NCBI GenBank assembly: GCA_036244855.1
Contig: BQKZ01000297.1
Location: forward strand, 90,906 to 154,905
Source of the DNA: Temnopleurus reevesii
Lineage: Eukaryota > Echinodermata > Echinoidea > Temnopleuroida > Temnopleuridae
Direction: 5' to 3'
Length of the DNA stretch: 64,000 nucleotides
In this document: positions 11,632-22,379 of the stretch, piece by piece
Layout of the letters: the number at the start of each line of letters is the position of its first letter
Position numbering within the stretch: position 1 is the stretch's first letter
The notes under the pieces: model-generated
The model's database searches: none
What the model was told of the DNA's origin: nothing
Seen by the model: the letters and a program-made list of their open reading frames with translations, nothing else
Position numbers and translations under genes: made by a program

Positions 11632-11744
11632 AGCAAGTAACTGAGATTATTCAAATAATGACTATAATTAACATAATGTGTTACAATTGCTCTAATATGA
11701 ATCTTAACCATCAAATTTTCTTCTGCTTTCTCTCACATTTGCAG

Positions 11745-11878
11745 ATAAATTTGTGATGAATACAGTAGAGGAGGTAGAAGAAGCAATCAAGGATCATCGG
11801 TTTGGACGCAACAGCTTTGAGAATGCTCCAGAGTGGAACTCCCAGTCTGCATTGGCATACTTGGACTCACAGTTCTAA
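11745..11878 (+). CDS. 3' terminal coding exon, unidentified protein
   Basis: A textbook acceptor (TTTTCTTCTGCTTTC, TCTCACATTTGCAG) ends at 11744. The exon opens with two bases completing a codon, then encodes KFVMNTVEEVEEAIK and continues DHRFGRNSFENAPEWNSQ through ...AYLDSQF to TAA at 11876-11878. An internal ATG at 11756 would give a 40-residue stand-alone ORF, but the acceptor and clean phase match to 11008-11041 favour a spliced C-terminus. The sequence is hydrophilic with an acidic helix-like start and no TM segment. I do not recognise the family. The last ~27 codons, from about 11795, are the first monomer of the downstream tandem array, while the first ~17 codons are unique. Confidence 0.55.
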
Positions 11879-13340
11879 ACGGTCAATTTGGGCTCAGCGG
11901 CTTCCAGAATGTTCTTGACCGGAACTTGCAGTCTACTTTTGCCTTCATAGACTCCCAATTCTAATTCATGATGAACCACGAGGAAGAGTTTCAGGACAAT
12001 CAGTTTCGATGCAACGGCTTCAAGAACTCTCTGGAGTGGAACTTGGCCTATCTGGACTTCCTTTTCTAATCCATGATGAACCTCATAGAACAGCTTCAAA
12101 GACTTTTGCTTTTCGCGCAATGGCTTTGACAATGCTCCATAGTGGAACTCGCAGTAGGCTTTGGCCTACCTGAACTCCCAGTTCTAAACCGTCACTTTGG
12201 CCGCAAGTTCCAGAATGCTGTTGACTGGAAGTTGCATTCTGCTTTTGCCTACCAGACACCCAGTTCTAATCCATGATGAACCATGAGAAAGAGATGTAGG
12301 ACAATGGTTGTGTGCAACGGCTTCAATAACTCTCTGGAGTGGAATCGGCAGTCTACTGTGGCCTATCTGGATTCCCAATGAAAAACTGTGCAGTTCTGCA
12401 CCCACAGAATTCTGTAATCAAAGACCATCGCTTTGTATGCAAGGACTTAGGGGATGCTCAATTACTAGAACTCAATGTCTGCATTTGCCTATCTGGACTT
12501 CAAGTTCTAGATCATTAGTGAACCATGTGGGAAGGGATCAAAGACCATTGATTTCGTCGCAACAGCTTTGAGAGCACTCCAGACTGGAACTAGCATTCGG
12601 CTTTGGCCTATCTTGACTCCCAGTATGAGCCTTTTGGTGCAACTCCGTTGAGAATGCTCCAGAGTGAAATTCATGAACTCCTTTGTCTGACCTAGACTCC
12701 CAATTATGATCTATGATGAACCATGGGGAATAGCTTCAAGGACAATTAGTTTGGGCACAACAGCTTCAAGAGCTCTTTGGACAAGAACTTGCAGTCTGCA
12801 TTGGCCTATCTGGACTCCCAGTTCTAATCCATTATGAACCACATGGAACAACTTCAAAGATTATTGCTTTTTGGCACAATGGCTTTGAGAATACGCCAGA
12901 GTGGAACTTACAGTCTGCGTTGGCCTGTCTTGAGTCCCAGTTCTAAACATTCACCTTGGGCACAATAACTTTGAGAATGATTTGGACTGAAACCCGCTGT
13001 CTACATAGACCTGCTTGGACTCCCAGTTCTAAACTACATTCAGCGATAGGAGATGATATCAAGAACCATCGCTTTGAGTCCAATGGCCTGGAGGTCTTCA
13101 TAGTGGAACGCACAACCTGCCTTATCCTACCTAGACTCCTAGACTCAACTATGTTGAGCCCTAGGGGTGTGGGTTTCCAGCCTACAGTATATGGACTCCC
13201 ACTTCTAGACTACATCGAGCTTCAGAGGAGGGCAACAAGGGCTATCACCTCTGATGCAGCATCTTCGCGTAGTGCTCAAGAGTGGAAGTTGCAGTCTACT
13301 TTGGCCTATCAAGCTGCCCGGCCCAGTTCTAAACAACATT
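11795..13340. repeat. Tandem array of terminal-exon monomers, about 15 units
   Basis: The unit reads GGACGCAACAGCTTTGAGAA, TGCTCCAGAGTGGAACT, CAGTCTGCATTGGCCTATCT, GGACTCCCAGTTCTAA. Copies of the last block lie near 11862, 11947, 12054, 12170, 12255, 12368, 12492, 12610, 12696, 12810, 12928, 13014, 13130, 13190 and 13310. Short spacers (AACGGTCANTTTGGG) and long spacers (TCCATGATGAACCATGGGGA) tend to alternate, giving units of about 85 and 115 bp. Only the first monomer is open to its stop in the exon frame. Antisense frames are open for up to 85 codons (11875-12132) and show the same periodicity, but I judge them shadows. Confidence 0.85.
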
Positions 13341-13495
13341 GAGCAGTAGGATGTGCCATTGTGAATCCCTTCCAGCTTTGGCCTACCTGACTGCAGGGTT
13401 TCCAAAGTGGATAAGTATTTATTAATTTATTACATTTCACTATGACCTGGGTGTTGTTTTATCAAATTTTTATTGGAAAATCCCTGAAGAACAAC

Positions 13496-13641
13496 AAGGT
13501 TGTGTTTTATAAAGCTGTCCGTAGAAGTAACCATTACTCTGTGCATGACTGGTGACCCTTTCCCAAGTGCTAACTGAGCAATATAAGAAAGGGTTATCAG
13601 CTGTGTGTAACTTTATGAAAACTTTCATGAAACACAACCTT
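13496..13641. mobile_element. Short inverted-repeat element (146 bp)
   Basis: The termini AAGGTTGTGTTTTAT and ATGAAACACAACCTT are inverted repeats. The interior also pairs partly (CCCTTTCCCAA with AAGAAAGGGT). Related half-palindromic sequence (GCTTGTGAAACACTATC) continues to about 13860. It is MITE-like, with no target duplication established. Confidence 0.5.
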
Positions 13642-13869
13642 CGCTATCATTTCTCATTTGAACTAAATGAGAAACTCAGAAGCATATCACCCAAAAGCAA
13701 GTTCTAATCATTCTTACATCTGTTCTTAAAAGAATGACTTGAAGAATGACTCGGATATGTTCTTGAGTGTCGCAGGGGCGAGATTCACATTTTAAGTGTA
13801 AGCAAAGACCATCAATCATTCTTAACTTAAGAACAGCTTGTGAAACACTATCTTGTCCCTGTTGTCTTC

Positions 13870-14560
13870 CGGAAGATTTAAACATCCATTGTTTATATCA
13901 AATATATTTTTGATAACTTAAAAACCGATTAAAGCAAAATGTTATATTGATATCCAGACGTTAATATTCAAAAGTGAATATTTACACCTTAATAATGGCT
14001 GAGTATCCCTATGCATTACTACCTTGCATGAAAGAAGTTTTAAACATAAAGAGCAGTCTCTGAAGCGATATCATAATCGTTTCTTCCAATGGAACTTTAT
14101 TTTCAATTCTGATTTTTTAGTTCTTATGAAGACACAAAATTTCTGTGGACATATACTAAGTTTGCTGTGAGGAAGCTGAAATTGGTTTTTAAAAGAAGCA
14201 TGGCTGACTGAAATGTTTTGATTTGATTGCACTTTTGGTATTTCATGGGTCATACCGAAACCTTCCAGAGGTATTCTTAAAATTAGATTATTCAGTTGTT
14301 AAAGTATTCATGTACATGTTTTATGCATTTCTTACTGCCTACATTTATATCTATCTAAATGTGTTTTAATTTCCAGCTCATTTCTAGTAGGAAATTTGCG
14401 GGATGAAATATTTCTTCGTTTATGTGGATCTTTCACATATTTTCTCCTCTTCTTTCCACTATTCTAGATGACTATATTCTACTCAGTGTGTGATACTTGC
14501 CATTATCTTGTCATCGATATATCGAAAAATGACAATTATTCCTATCTCATTGCCTAGTCC
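13870..14560. other. No supported feature
   Basis: This is AT-rich DNA with frequent stops. The short ORFs give no recognisable protein and no repeat is evident. Confidence 0.45.
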
Positions 14561-14567
14561 GCCTGTA

Positions 14568-14728
14568 CAGACCCTTGGGTTTCGTTGTGCGCACACACAC
14601 AGAGTGATAAGGGTATGCAGTGTGTGTCTGCATGCTCTCCCCAATGCTGTATATGTGTGATGTAGTCACACACTATGCATACCCTGTATCATGATCTGCG
14701 CATGCACACACCGAAAGTCTAGGGTATG
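14568..14728. repeat. Imperfect 160-bp palindrome with CA/TG core
   Basis: The left arm (GACCCTTGGGTTTCG, GATAAGGGTATGCAGTGTGTG) pairs with the right arm (CACACACTATGCATACCCTG, CCGAAAGTCTAGGGT). The arms also contain short CA/TG runs. It could be a degraded MITE or a hairpin-forming satellite seed. Confidence 0.5.
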
Positions 14729-14924
14729 TGCTTGCAAACTACTCATTGCCTAACTTGCTTTGTTGAATATGAAAATGAGATTACAACGTAATCCATTCTA
14801 TAGCAGGTCGACTCTGATGTTACTTGCAAATGCATCTTTTAGTTGTATCAAAACTGCACAAAACGACTCATGTTCTGCTGAAATTTTTGAATGTGCCGTG
14901 AAATTTGATTACGGTATAAATTCT

Positions 14925-15570
14925 CTATCTCAGAGTAAAAAGAGGCTTTTATATGTCAATGTCTTACTTGCCCTAAACTTTATATTTGATTTGTTTCAGA
15001 TTATAGGGAAGCTTTTATATTTATGGTAATGCCTGTACTCGCCCTAAACTTTCTATTTAATTTAATTGAATTGAATTGATTCTCTATCTGAGAGTATAAA
15101 GAGGCTTTTATATGTATGATAATGTCTGTACTTGTCCTAAATTTTCTCTTTAATTTAGTTCAATTAATTCTCAATTTCAGAGTTTAAAGAGGCTTTTATA
15201 TATACGATAATGTCTGCATTTGCCCTAAACATCCTATTTAATTTAATTCAATTATATTTCAGAGTATAAAGAGGCTTTTATATGTATGATAATGTCTTAC
15301 TTGCCCTAACCTTTCTCTTTAATTTAGTTCAATTAATTCTCTATCTCAAAGTATAGATAGGATTTTATATGTATGATAATGTCTGTACTTGGCCTAAATT
15401 TTATCTTTTATTTGTTTCAGATTATAGAGAAGCTTTTATATTCATGGTAATGTCTGTACTTGTCCTAAACTTTCTCTTTAATTTAATTTAATTGAATTGA
15501 TTCTCTATCTCAGAGTAAAAAGAGGTTTTATTTCTATGATGAATGTCTGTACTTGCCCTAAAATTTTCTT
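14925..15570. repeat. Tandem array, 8 units of ~70-92 bp
   Basis: The motif AGAGGCTTTTATATGTATGATAATG, here quoted only by its ends AGAGGCTTTTATA and GATAATG, is followed by TCTGTACTTGCCCTAAA, CTTTAATTTA and TTCTCTATCTCAGAGTA. Copies of the GGCTTTTATA block lie near 14940, 15008, 15098, 15188, 15268, 15358, 15430 and 15520. The recurrent TTTGTTTCAG strings look like splice acceptors but belong to the repeat. Confidence 0.85.
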
Positions 15571-16080
15571 TGAATTTGATGTATATATATGTTTGTTATA
15601 GAAACACTTCATCGATTTTCACTATGAGTATAGTGTCAAAGAGAGCAGATAAAATAAACAACTCTTCATTCTATTGTGCATATTGGCCCAGAACACCATG
15701 GACTTTTAAGATGTGGACTTCTGACAATTTTTAGTGCTTTGAAATAGGGGGATCCACCAATACATTTGGAAGATAAAAGACTTTTGGCATTCATGTTATG
15801 CAACATTTCGTAACAGATTTTTCAGCTGGAGCCAAGATCTGGTAGCGATGATATATATCCCTGATCGAGACCACACTTGCTTTATGCTTTTTCTGTGCTA
15901 ATTTCAAATATGTCAGCTGAGATCCCACATCAAAGAAATAAAGGAAGTTTGTATTCCTCTCCTATCAATTCCATGAGTAGATATCAGAAATTCCCTTCTT
16001 TGCTTATTTTTCAACAGATAATGTAGATCGGGAAGGTCTACACTAGGAAGCTTGTCACAGTGACTATTAGTCTGCTCTGG
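15571..16080. other. No supported feature
   Basis: There is no array, palindrome or convincing exon. The 63-aa ORF at 15543-15734 starts inside the preceding array. Confidence 0.4.
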
Positions 16081-16350
16081 CTAAATTCAATGAAGTCCTT
16101 GTCTTTGATTGGATGAAAAGCACTATATGTGTGACTATTAATGGCAACTGTTAGAGAAATTGCTAATCGCCAGTGACATATAGTTAGCACTGACTATAAA
16201 ATCCAATGAAGTCCTTGTCTTTGATTCGAAGGAAAGCATTATGACAGTTTCCATAGCAACAGTCAGAGAAATATTGCTAGTCGCCAGCGACATATAGTCA
16301 GCACTGACTAAATCCAATGAAATCCTGGATTTTGATTGAATAAAGAGCAC
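16081..16350. repeat. Minisatellite, 3 units of ~113 bp
   Basis: CCAATGAAGTCCTTGTCTTT recurs at about 16087, 16201 and 16313, with ATTGCTAGTCGCCAGYGACA and TATAGTCAGCACTGACTA between. The minus strand is open for 70 codons across two units (repeated ADYMSLATSNIS-type peptide). That happens because the unit lacks stops in this frame, and I do not call it a gene. Confidence 0.85.
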
Positions 16351-16379
16351 CGATTGTTAATTGCTATTGCAGAGACTGA

Positions 16380-18120
16380 CTGCTTGTAGCTGCAACATAC
16401 TTCATGTCGCATGCATGGCCACCTCTTTGCATAACTTCAGTACAGGCAAATTGCTTTCTTTATCAGAACTCTCGCGAAGAGTTGACAAAAAGTTGTTTAT
16501 TTTGTCCATTTTCCCTCTCTCATATTCACAGTGTTTTGTATTCTAAAAGTACTCTGACCTTGACTCGTCTTCTATTGTGTTTGAGAGCGCTTCAATAATT
16601 TTCCCGAATACATGTAATTGTGACGTTCTGCTGTCATACACTTAGCTTTTTTAAGTCCCAAGTTCAAAAGGTGCCATTCCAGTAGAATGTGGCCACCATA
16701 AATGGTTATAATCTATTCATTTCAAACTTTAAAAGAAATAGCAGCATACTTGTACAGATTCATTTATTCTCAGATTCTAAATTTTGCAATACACATACTT
16801 AGGTTTTGCACATGAAGTTTGAAGTTTGATTTTAGGACAGTCTTTTGAGGTAGGCCTTCAGAAAAAGTTGGAAACTTCATGAATATGTCTCGTTGGGGTG
16901 TTTGATTTTATTTTCCATGAAGTAAAAAGCAACAAATTTGTTGCCACAAATTGCTATCTATTTCAAGTTGCAGGTAATCAGCAATCGCCAATCAAAACTA
17001 TTTTTTTCATACGCCTCTTGTCACAAATGAAAAGGTGTGTTGTAATTTGCAACTGATTTGTAGTTGATAAACTTCAACTTTTTAGCAAACCCCCTGAGAT
17101 TGCAGAGCATGAAATAAACATGGGATTGACAAATTAATTGTTAAAATCTCAATCCCAAACTAAGAACAAAACCTTAAATCATGAAAAGGTCGGCATCTGT
17201 GCGTTCTGTTTCCCCAACCCGTCCCACCTCATTCCACCCCTCCCCTACCCCTATTATAGATTGTGATATACAGAGAATGCATGAAGCGGAAAGTTGTGCT
17301 TTTCTTTTCAGATTAACAAGGGATTAAAAACAGACCTAAAAATAACTACGAGGATGCTTTATTTAGATCTGTTGCAATCATCCAACCATAAATATTGTTG
17401 GGAACTAAAGGAGTTTTGCAGAGTAATAATTTTAAAAGACAATTACAATTCACGTAGAGTTGATCTGAAAATGTGTTAAATTGTGAAATGGCAAGGCACG
17501 TATCTCTCCTTTTTGCTTGAAACACTGAGAGATGGCATATCATTTCATGCTTGAAAATTTTGATATGGTTTTCTGCTCAATTTGTTCGCAATTCATCAAA
17601 GCATATAGTGTATCAAAACAGAATCGTGAAGAAATGCTACTGTGATATGGGATTGTTTGTGAATTCATTAAGTTTTCCCCTATTAAAGAATTTTCTCAAA
17701 GTGTAGTTTTAAAATCTTGAAGGTAAATACTGTATTACATGTACAAAAAACTGTTCTTGCCTCATATCCGTGCTTACTTGTTTCTAAGCTTTTTTTTCAG
17801 TAATCTAAGCTTACGCCTTGAAAAGAAGCTTATAAAATGCCATTCTTTACGAAAAATTATAATTGGTAAATCTACAAAGTAATTTTTTAGGGGGTTGCCT
17901 CAAAATGAACTTAGGAACGTTGTTTTCTTATTATTGGAAAGTTTTCAAATCAAGATCCCACACCCATCATGTAAATATCCATCAGCCTGTAAGTGTACAG
18001 CATCTGCAACATCAATGTATTGATTTTTCCAATTTTCCGACAGTCTACAATACACTTGGGATAGATCATGCCAAAAGAATTTGCAATCCTATTGAGCATA
18101 GCCATGTAGGAGATACAGTC
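16380..18120. other. No supported gene; AT-rich intergenic or intronic DNA
   Basis: One acceptor-like site (TTTTCTTTTCAG at 17300-17311) opens a 56-codon frame to a stop at 17479 but lacks recognisable content. CT-rich text lies near 17210-17260. No inverted repeat or array was found. Confidence 0.4.
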
Positions 18121-18343
18121 CACCAGTAATAGGGGGTCTTTACAGGGGTGCAGTAATGCCCCCCTCGGTGTCCCTTGAGACACCCCCATTTTCTATCACA
18201 GGATGGATAACATGTTGAGGAAGGAATTTGTTTGATCCCGAAGAAATTGGGTCAATAATTTGTTTCCAAATCAGGGCCAATTCATCAGTAATTTGTGTAG
18301 GAATAATGATAATATTGTGGTTTTCATTGAAGTACTGCTTCAT
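17950..18343 (-). other. Coding-like patch of unknown identity, frame broken
   Basis: On the minus strand, 18343-18140 encodes a plausible soluble segment (NIIIIPTQITDELALIWKQI, then FLPQHVIHPV). An overlapping frame from 18189 to 17950 continues with MLNRIANSFGMIYPKC and LMLQMLYTYRLM. The two frames differ, so this would be a decayed exon or pseudogene. It directly abuts the TTAA element at 18453. The plus strand is also partly open, which weakens the case, and no family is recognised. Confidence 0.17.
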
Positions 18344-18452
18344 ATTGATGGTACAGTATTGGGTCTGGCAGGTGATGTGGGAAATTTGTAATGCTTTGGC
18401 AGACTGAGTGTCTTATAACACCTGTTCGGTTTGGTGCTAGGGTGGGATTTAA

Positions 18453-18963
18453 AGCCCATGTATAGTTTTTGTAAAGATTAAAGAAATGTGAATTTTGGGG
18501 ATATATACCATGATATATAGTTTCTATACACATTTCAAGATCATAGCATATTTTTCTACAAGCGAATTCTTTTGAAAATTTGAATTTGACCGTTAAATCG
18601 TATTTAGCGCCCTCTCTTGGTTATAACAATATTTTGCTTCTTATCGGGCATATAGAAAATTATTTCCAAGATTTTATTAAAGCATGCTAAAAAGGAATAC
18701 ATAAAGAATAAATTCTGAAATTTTTATCCAATTCTGTTCATGAGAAGCTGTCCTTTATCAAAAAAGAAAATATTGAATTCGCGTCGGGGGCTACAAAGCT
18801 AAAATATTTTCCACACTATAGGTTATAACTTTTCCAAAACTTGTTAATTTTTCATACAATCTTTTGTACAACATGTTCATGATATCATGTTTCATTTTAA
18901 GTAGATTTGAAGACAAAATTTGGCGATAAAAATATTCGCTTTTACCAAAACTATACTTGGGCT
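18453..18963. mobile_element. Complete non-autonomous TTAA-target transposon, 511 bp
   Basis: The left end, AGCCCATGTATAGTTTTTG, and the right end, CAAAACTATACTTGGGCT, are inverted repeats of about 25 bp. TTAA flanks both sides (18449-18452 and 18964-18967). Partial relatives end at 6043, 20935 and 27188, always next to TTAA. Exact TTAA targeting is known for piggyBac and Kolobok superfamilies; which one applies is not decided here. There is no transposase ORF, so movement would depend on an enzyme encoded elsewhere. The site at 26.9-27.2 kb shows what looks like an occupied and an empty allele. Confidence 0.85.
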
Positions 18964-18967
18964 TTAA

Positions 18968-20880
18968 ACAACTTCTCGATAGATACAAAGTCAAGTTATT
19001 TATTGAGAGGTGCTATCTTGCAGTAAAGCACTAAGAAACATTTTTGAAAGCGTTATGTAAATACTAGATGTGTTTATTATTTATCTTTATAAAGTATTAT
19101 TGTCTTTTCCACTGGTATCTTCATGGAGTCTAGGAAAATAAGTTTGACCTGGGCGCCATTTCCAAGAAACTCTCAAGTCGATCTGTCGATGTCTTGAATC
19201 AAATAAGTCCTCAGCCCAGTTAGAGCTTTCAACCTCAAACTCTCCACCGTTATCACTTTAAATGAATGCCAGTTCTATTTCTAAAAAATCCACATCTCCC
19301 ATTAACAACTCTCAAAAAAAGAATCTGTATGTATGCTTATTTAAGATATGTTTACAAATGTTATTTCAATGAGATCTTTTCAGTACCATAAAATGAATTG
19401 AACAGGGCTGCTGTGGTGAACATGGACAAATCTTAGACAATTTAAATTTCCCTTTTTACGAGGTGGCTCATAAAGACCTAGTTTTAAGATTAATTTTTCA
19501 ATACATATGGAAAATTTTTAAAAAGTGAATGCGAAAATCATGTAAGCAGATATGATGATGCAAGTGTAGTGTATCTTTACCCCTGCAGTGCTGTTTACAC
19601 CTACGGTGTACCCCAATACAGCAATTAACCTTTGGTTTCTCAAGTGGACCAATTTTTTTTCTGCTTCATGCCTCCAGAATATAGGCGCAAGGTAGGAAAG
19701 TGAATTGTCCCTTATTGATATTGACTCACTCAAAGAGTAACGCCCCCCCCCCCACCTAGTCGGACCAGACATTATCAATACTTATTGATAAAACGAATAG
19801 AGGATTAAGTCTTAATCCATTTCTTTATCTGCCCTTAATCACAATGATTGTTGATGTCAAATGAAGTTTATAAATTGCTCAAAAAAGGGCAGTCGGTTTA
19901 CAAGCGAGCATTGGAAACCCCACTGTGCTCAAGGGGATAAGTAATTTGAAATGAATGGAACAGTTTCTATTTCTTAATCTTTTGATTGTATTACTTTAGC
20001 TTCTTCAGGACAATCACTTTACTGAGCCTCTTTTGTAAGATTTTCTTTGCATTTTTCTCTGAAGTTGTGAAGAGCAAGTGCTGGAATTAAGTAAAACCGT
20101 TTCAGAATTACATGTATTTGCTCATATCAATGGGTCATTTAGCAGTGATAGCTATTGTAGAGAAATCATTAGGTCACGCAACACAGAAAACTATTTACAT
20201 GCCTTGAAAAGAAAGTATGCAAAGTTTTGCGATATTCCTTACAAGCATTCTGATAGTTTGTTTAGCAAAATTTAATAGGGGAATCAGTCCCTTGGCATTT
20301 GGCAAACAGCCCCCACCCCTTTGTGGGCAATTTGTGATGTTCTATCCAAATTTCTTTCCAATTTTATTTCTTCAATTGCAATTTATATAGGAAATGAGAG
20401 AAGCTTGCAAACAGAAACACTGCAACATACAAGTATTGCATTCTGACATGATTTGGGTTATGCATAATCTTCTGTTTCATTTGTGTAGAGATATGTTCTC
20501 CATACAAGCCGTCATCTTCTTACAACACAAGAGCTTGATTTTGCCTCTAAATATTTAACTAGTCACATATCCGCCAACTTTCCCACATGATCTTTGCCTT
20601 ACAAACATTGTTCAACATCGTTTTCGTTTCAAAAATTCTCAACCGCCATATTCTAAATCCTACCTAAATGGTTGACAGTCTCCGTAGACTAAGCCGTGAA
20701 AATATTCGGCTTCGAAATCAATGTTTATCGCTTTAAAACAATAGAATTTAAAATATCACCTACAGAGGCACACTGTGCAGTAATGAAGAGAGAGTGAATG
20801 CTCTATTTTCATAGATATCTTGATAGTTCCTGAATTATTTGTTTTTGATCAATATGAACATAGGTCTCACATCTTGATTT
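18968..20880. other. No supported gene
   Basis: The interval contains a C-run near 19742-19753 and AT-rich DNA. Minus-strand ORF 19518-19778 and plus-strand ORF 20078-20275 have no motif or splice context. A weak acceptor (TTAGCTTCTTCAG, about 20004) is followed by only 26 nt before GTAAGA. Confidence 0.4.
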
Positions 20881-20887
20881 GACAATT

Positions 20888-20935
20888 TTTTAAAAAACAA
20901 ATTTCTTTAATCTTTACCAAAACTATACATGTGCT
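20888..20935 (+). mobile_element. TTAA-family transposon end fragment
   Basis: The 48 bp containing CAAATTTCTTTAATCTTTAC and CAAAACTATACATGTGCT are followed by TTAA (20936-20939). They match the end at 27148-27188 nearly base for base. No matching left end was found upstream, so the copy is truncated or its partner end is too diverged. Confidence 0.75.
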
Positions 20936-20939
20936 TTAA

Positions 20940-21295
20940 TATCCATGTCATATGAATGTGAGCAGCAGGAATTCATACTATTGGGGCCCCAGAGCCAAGG
21001 GCTATTTGTCCGCCAACAAATGACTACTGATGGGGGTATAGAATTTGACATAAGTCATGGTTTCCGCAACATGTCTCAAAAGAAACTGTTACAAGTTGCC
21101 TCAGAACATTAACCCTTCACCATAACTTTGATCTTTGACATGGCTAAAGTGGGAGCAGATGAATTTTTTTTGTGAATTTTAATCCTTTCCATGACTGCAT
21201 AAGAGGGAGTTTGGAGTAATTAGTGAAATTTTTAGACAACCCAATGCTTTTGAAATAATTATTTATTTGTTAAATATTTATAAAATATATTCAAA
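20940..21295. other. No supported feature
   Basis: This is ordinary AT-rich sequence leading into a CT-rich tract. Confidence 0.4.
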
Positions 21296-21875
21296 GGTCT
21301 CTCCCTTTTCCTGTCTCTTCAGCTTACCCCCCTCCCCTTCACCTCATCTTCCTATTTCCAATCCCCCCCCCCTTCCCTTCTCCCACTCTTCTCTTCTCAT
21401 CTCTACTCCTCTTCCTCCCCTCCCCTATCATAATTCTCCTCCTTCCCTCTCCTCCTCCTCCTTCTCCTTCTCACCCTCTTTATCTATTTTCATCCTTCAC
21501 CTCATNNNNNNNNNNNNNNNNNNNNNNNNNNNNNNNNNNNNNNNNNNNNNNNNNNNNNNNNNNNNNNNNNNNNNNNNNNNNNNNNNNNNNNNNNNNNNNN
21601 NNNNNNNNNNNNNNNNNNNNNNNNNNNNNNNNNNNNNNNNNNNNNNNNNNNNNNNNNNNNNNNNNNNNNNNNNNNNNNNNNNNNNNNNNNNNNNNNNNNN
21701 NNNNNNNNNNNNNNNNNNNNNNNNNNNNNNNNNNNNNNNNNNNNNNNNNNNNNNNNNNNNNNACCCTCCCCCTCTCTCTCCCCTCCCTGTCGCCTCCTCT
21801 CCCCCTCCTCCTCCCCCCTTGTCTCCCCTTTCTACCGTCTCTCATCCTCATCTGTCCTCTCTTCCTCATCAACAC
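21296..21875. repeat. Pyrimidine-rich low-complexity tract around an assembly gap (21506-21762 N)
   Basis: Both sides of the 257-N gap are dominated by CCTCC, CTTCC and CTCTC strings, so the gap almost certainly reflects an unassembled CT-rich repeat. Pro/Ser-rich ORFs on + and Arg/Gly-rich ORFs on - are compositional. Confidence 0.9.
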
Positions 21876-22191
21876 ATGACGGGTATATTAAATCTAAATA
21901 TGATCCCAATAAAAAATGGAATTTTAGAGAGCTTAAATTTGATGTTCAGGCATTCTGCACAATTAAATTGCTTGTGTTTATAGACTTGATGATCTTGACA
22001 TTTAGAAAACAGCTCTTGATGTAATGCCTGGTATTTATTACATTCATATAGTCAACACACTTGACTGGTCCGAGCCACAAGTTAGCTGTAAGTGTGCCAA
22101 CACTCAGGCATTTATTATAGGCAATATTTAAAGGGGAACCCACGTCTGAAATTATAGTGTCAGATTGTGCTCAAATTGTCAGTTTCTTTAA

Positions 22192-22373
22192 GGTGCCAAT
22201 TGCACAAAATGATCTTAGCTATACTCTTTTTGCTGAGACATCTTAACCTCTTGTCCCACCCTCTTAACATAGACACAAACATTGATGCATCTATGTTATG
22301 AGGGTTGGATAAGAAGTTGGGATGTCTTAGTAAGAAGAGGATAGCCAATATCATTTTGAGCAATTGGCCCCTG
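22192..22373. mobile_element. MITE family E, copy 1
   Basis: The left arm GTGCCAATTGCACAAAATG and right arm CATTTTGAGCAATTGGCCCC form inverted ends. The arms carry CTTAGCTATACTCTT and AAGAAGAGGATAGCC, and the centre pairs CATAGACACAAAC with ATGCATCTATG. The size is about 180 bp. Other copies lie at 33687, 36492, 51771 and 59917. There is no coding content. Confidence 0.85.
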
Positions 22374-22379
22374 ATTTTT

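Noticed and set aside
11875..12405. Minus-strand ORFs of 85 and 73 codons inside the exon-derived array
   Set aside because: The array is open antisense because the monomer lacks stops in that frame. Periodicity alone does not support a gene, and the frame breaks after two or three monomers.
14990..15430. Several TTTGTTTCAG splice-acceptor lookalikes
   Set aside because: They recur with the ~90-bp tandem unit and are followed by stops.
16138..16350. Repeated-peptide ORF on the minus strand
   Set aside because: It spans two monomers of a 113-bp minisatellite and has no splice or start evidence.
17312..17479. Exon candidate after TTTTCTTTTCAG
   Set aside because: The acceptor is good and the frame is open for 56 codons, but the only donor (AGA|GTAATA) is weak and the peptide has no recognisable feature.
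21267..21983. 238-codon ORF spanning the gap
   Set aside because: Most of it is N, and the rest is Pro/Ser from CT-rich low-complexity DNA.
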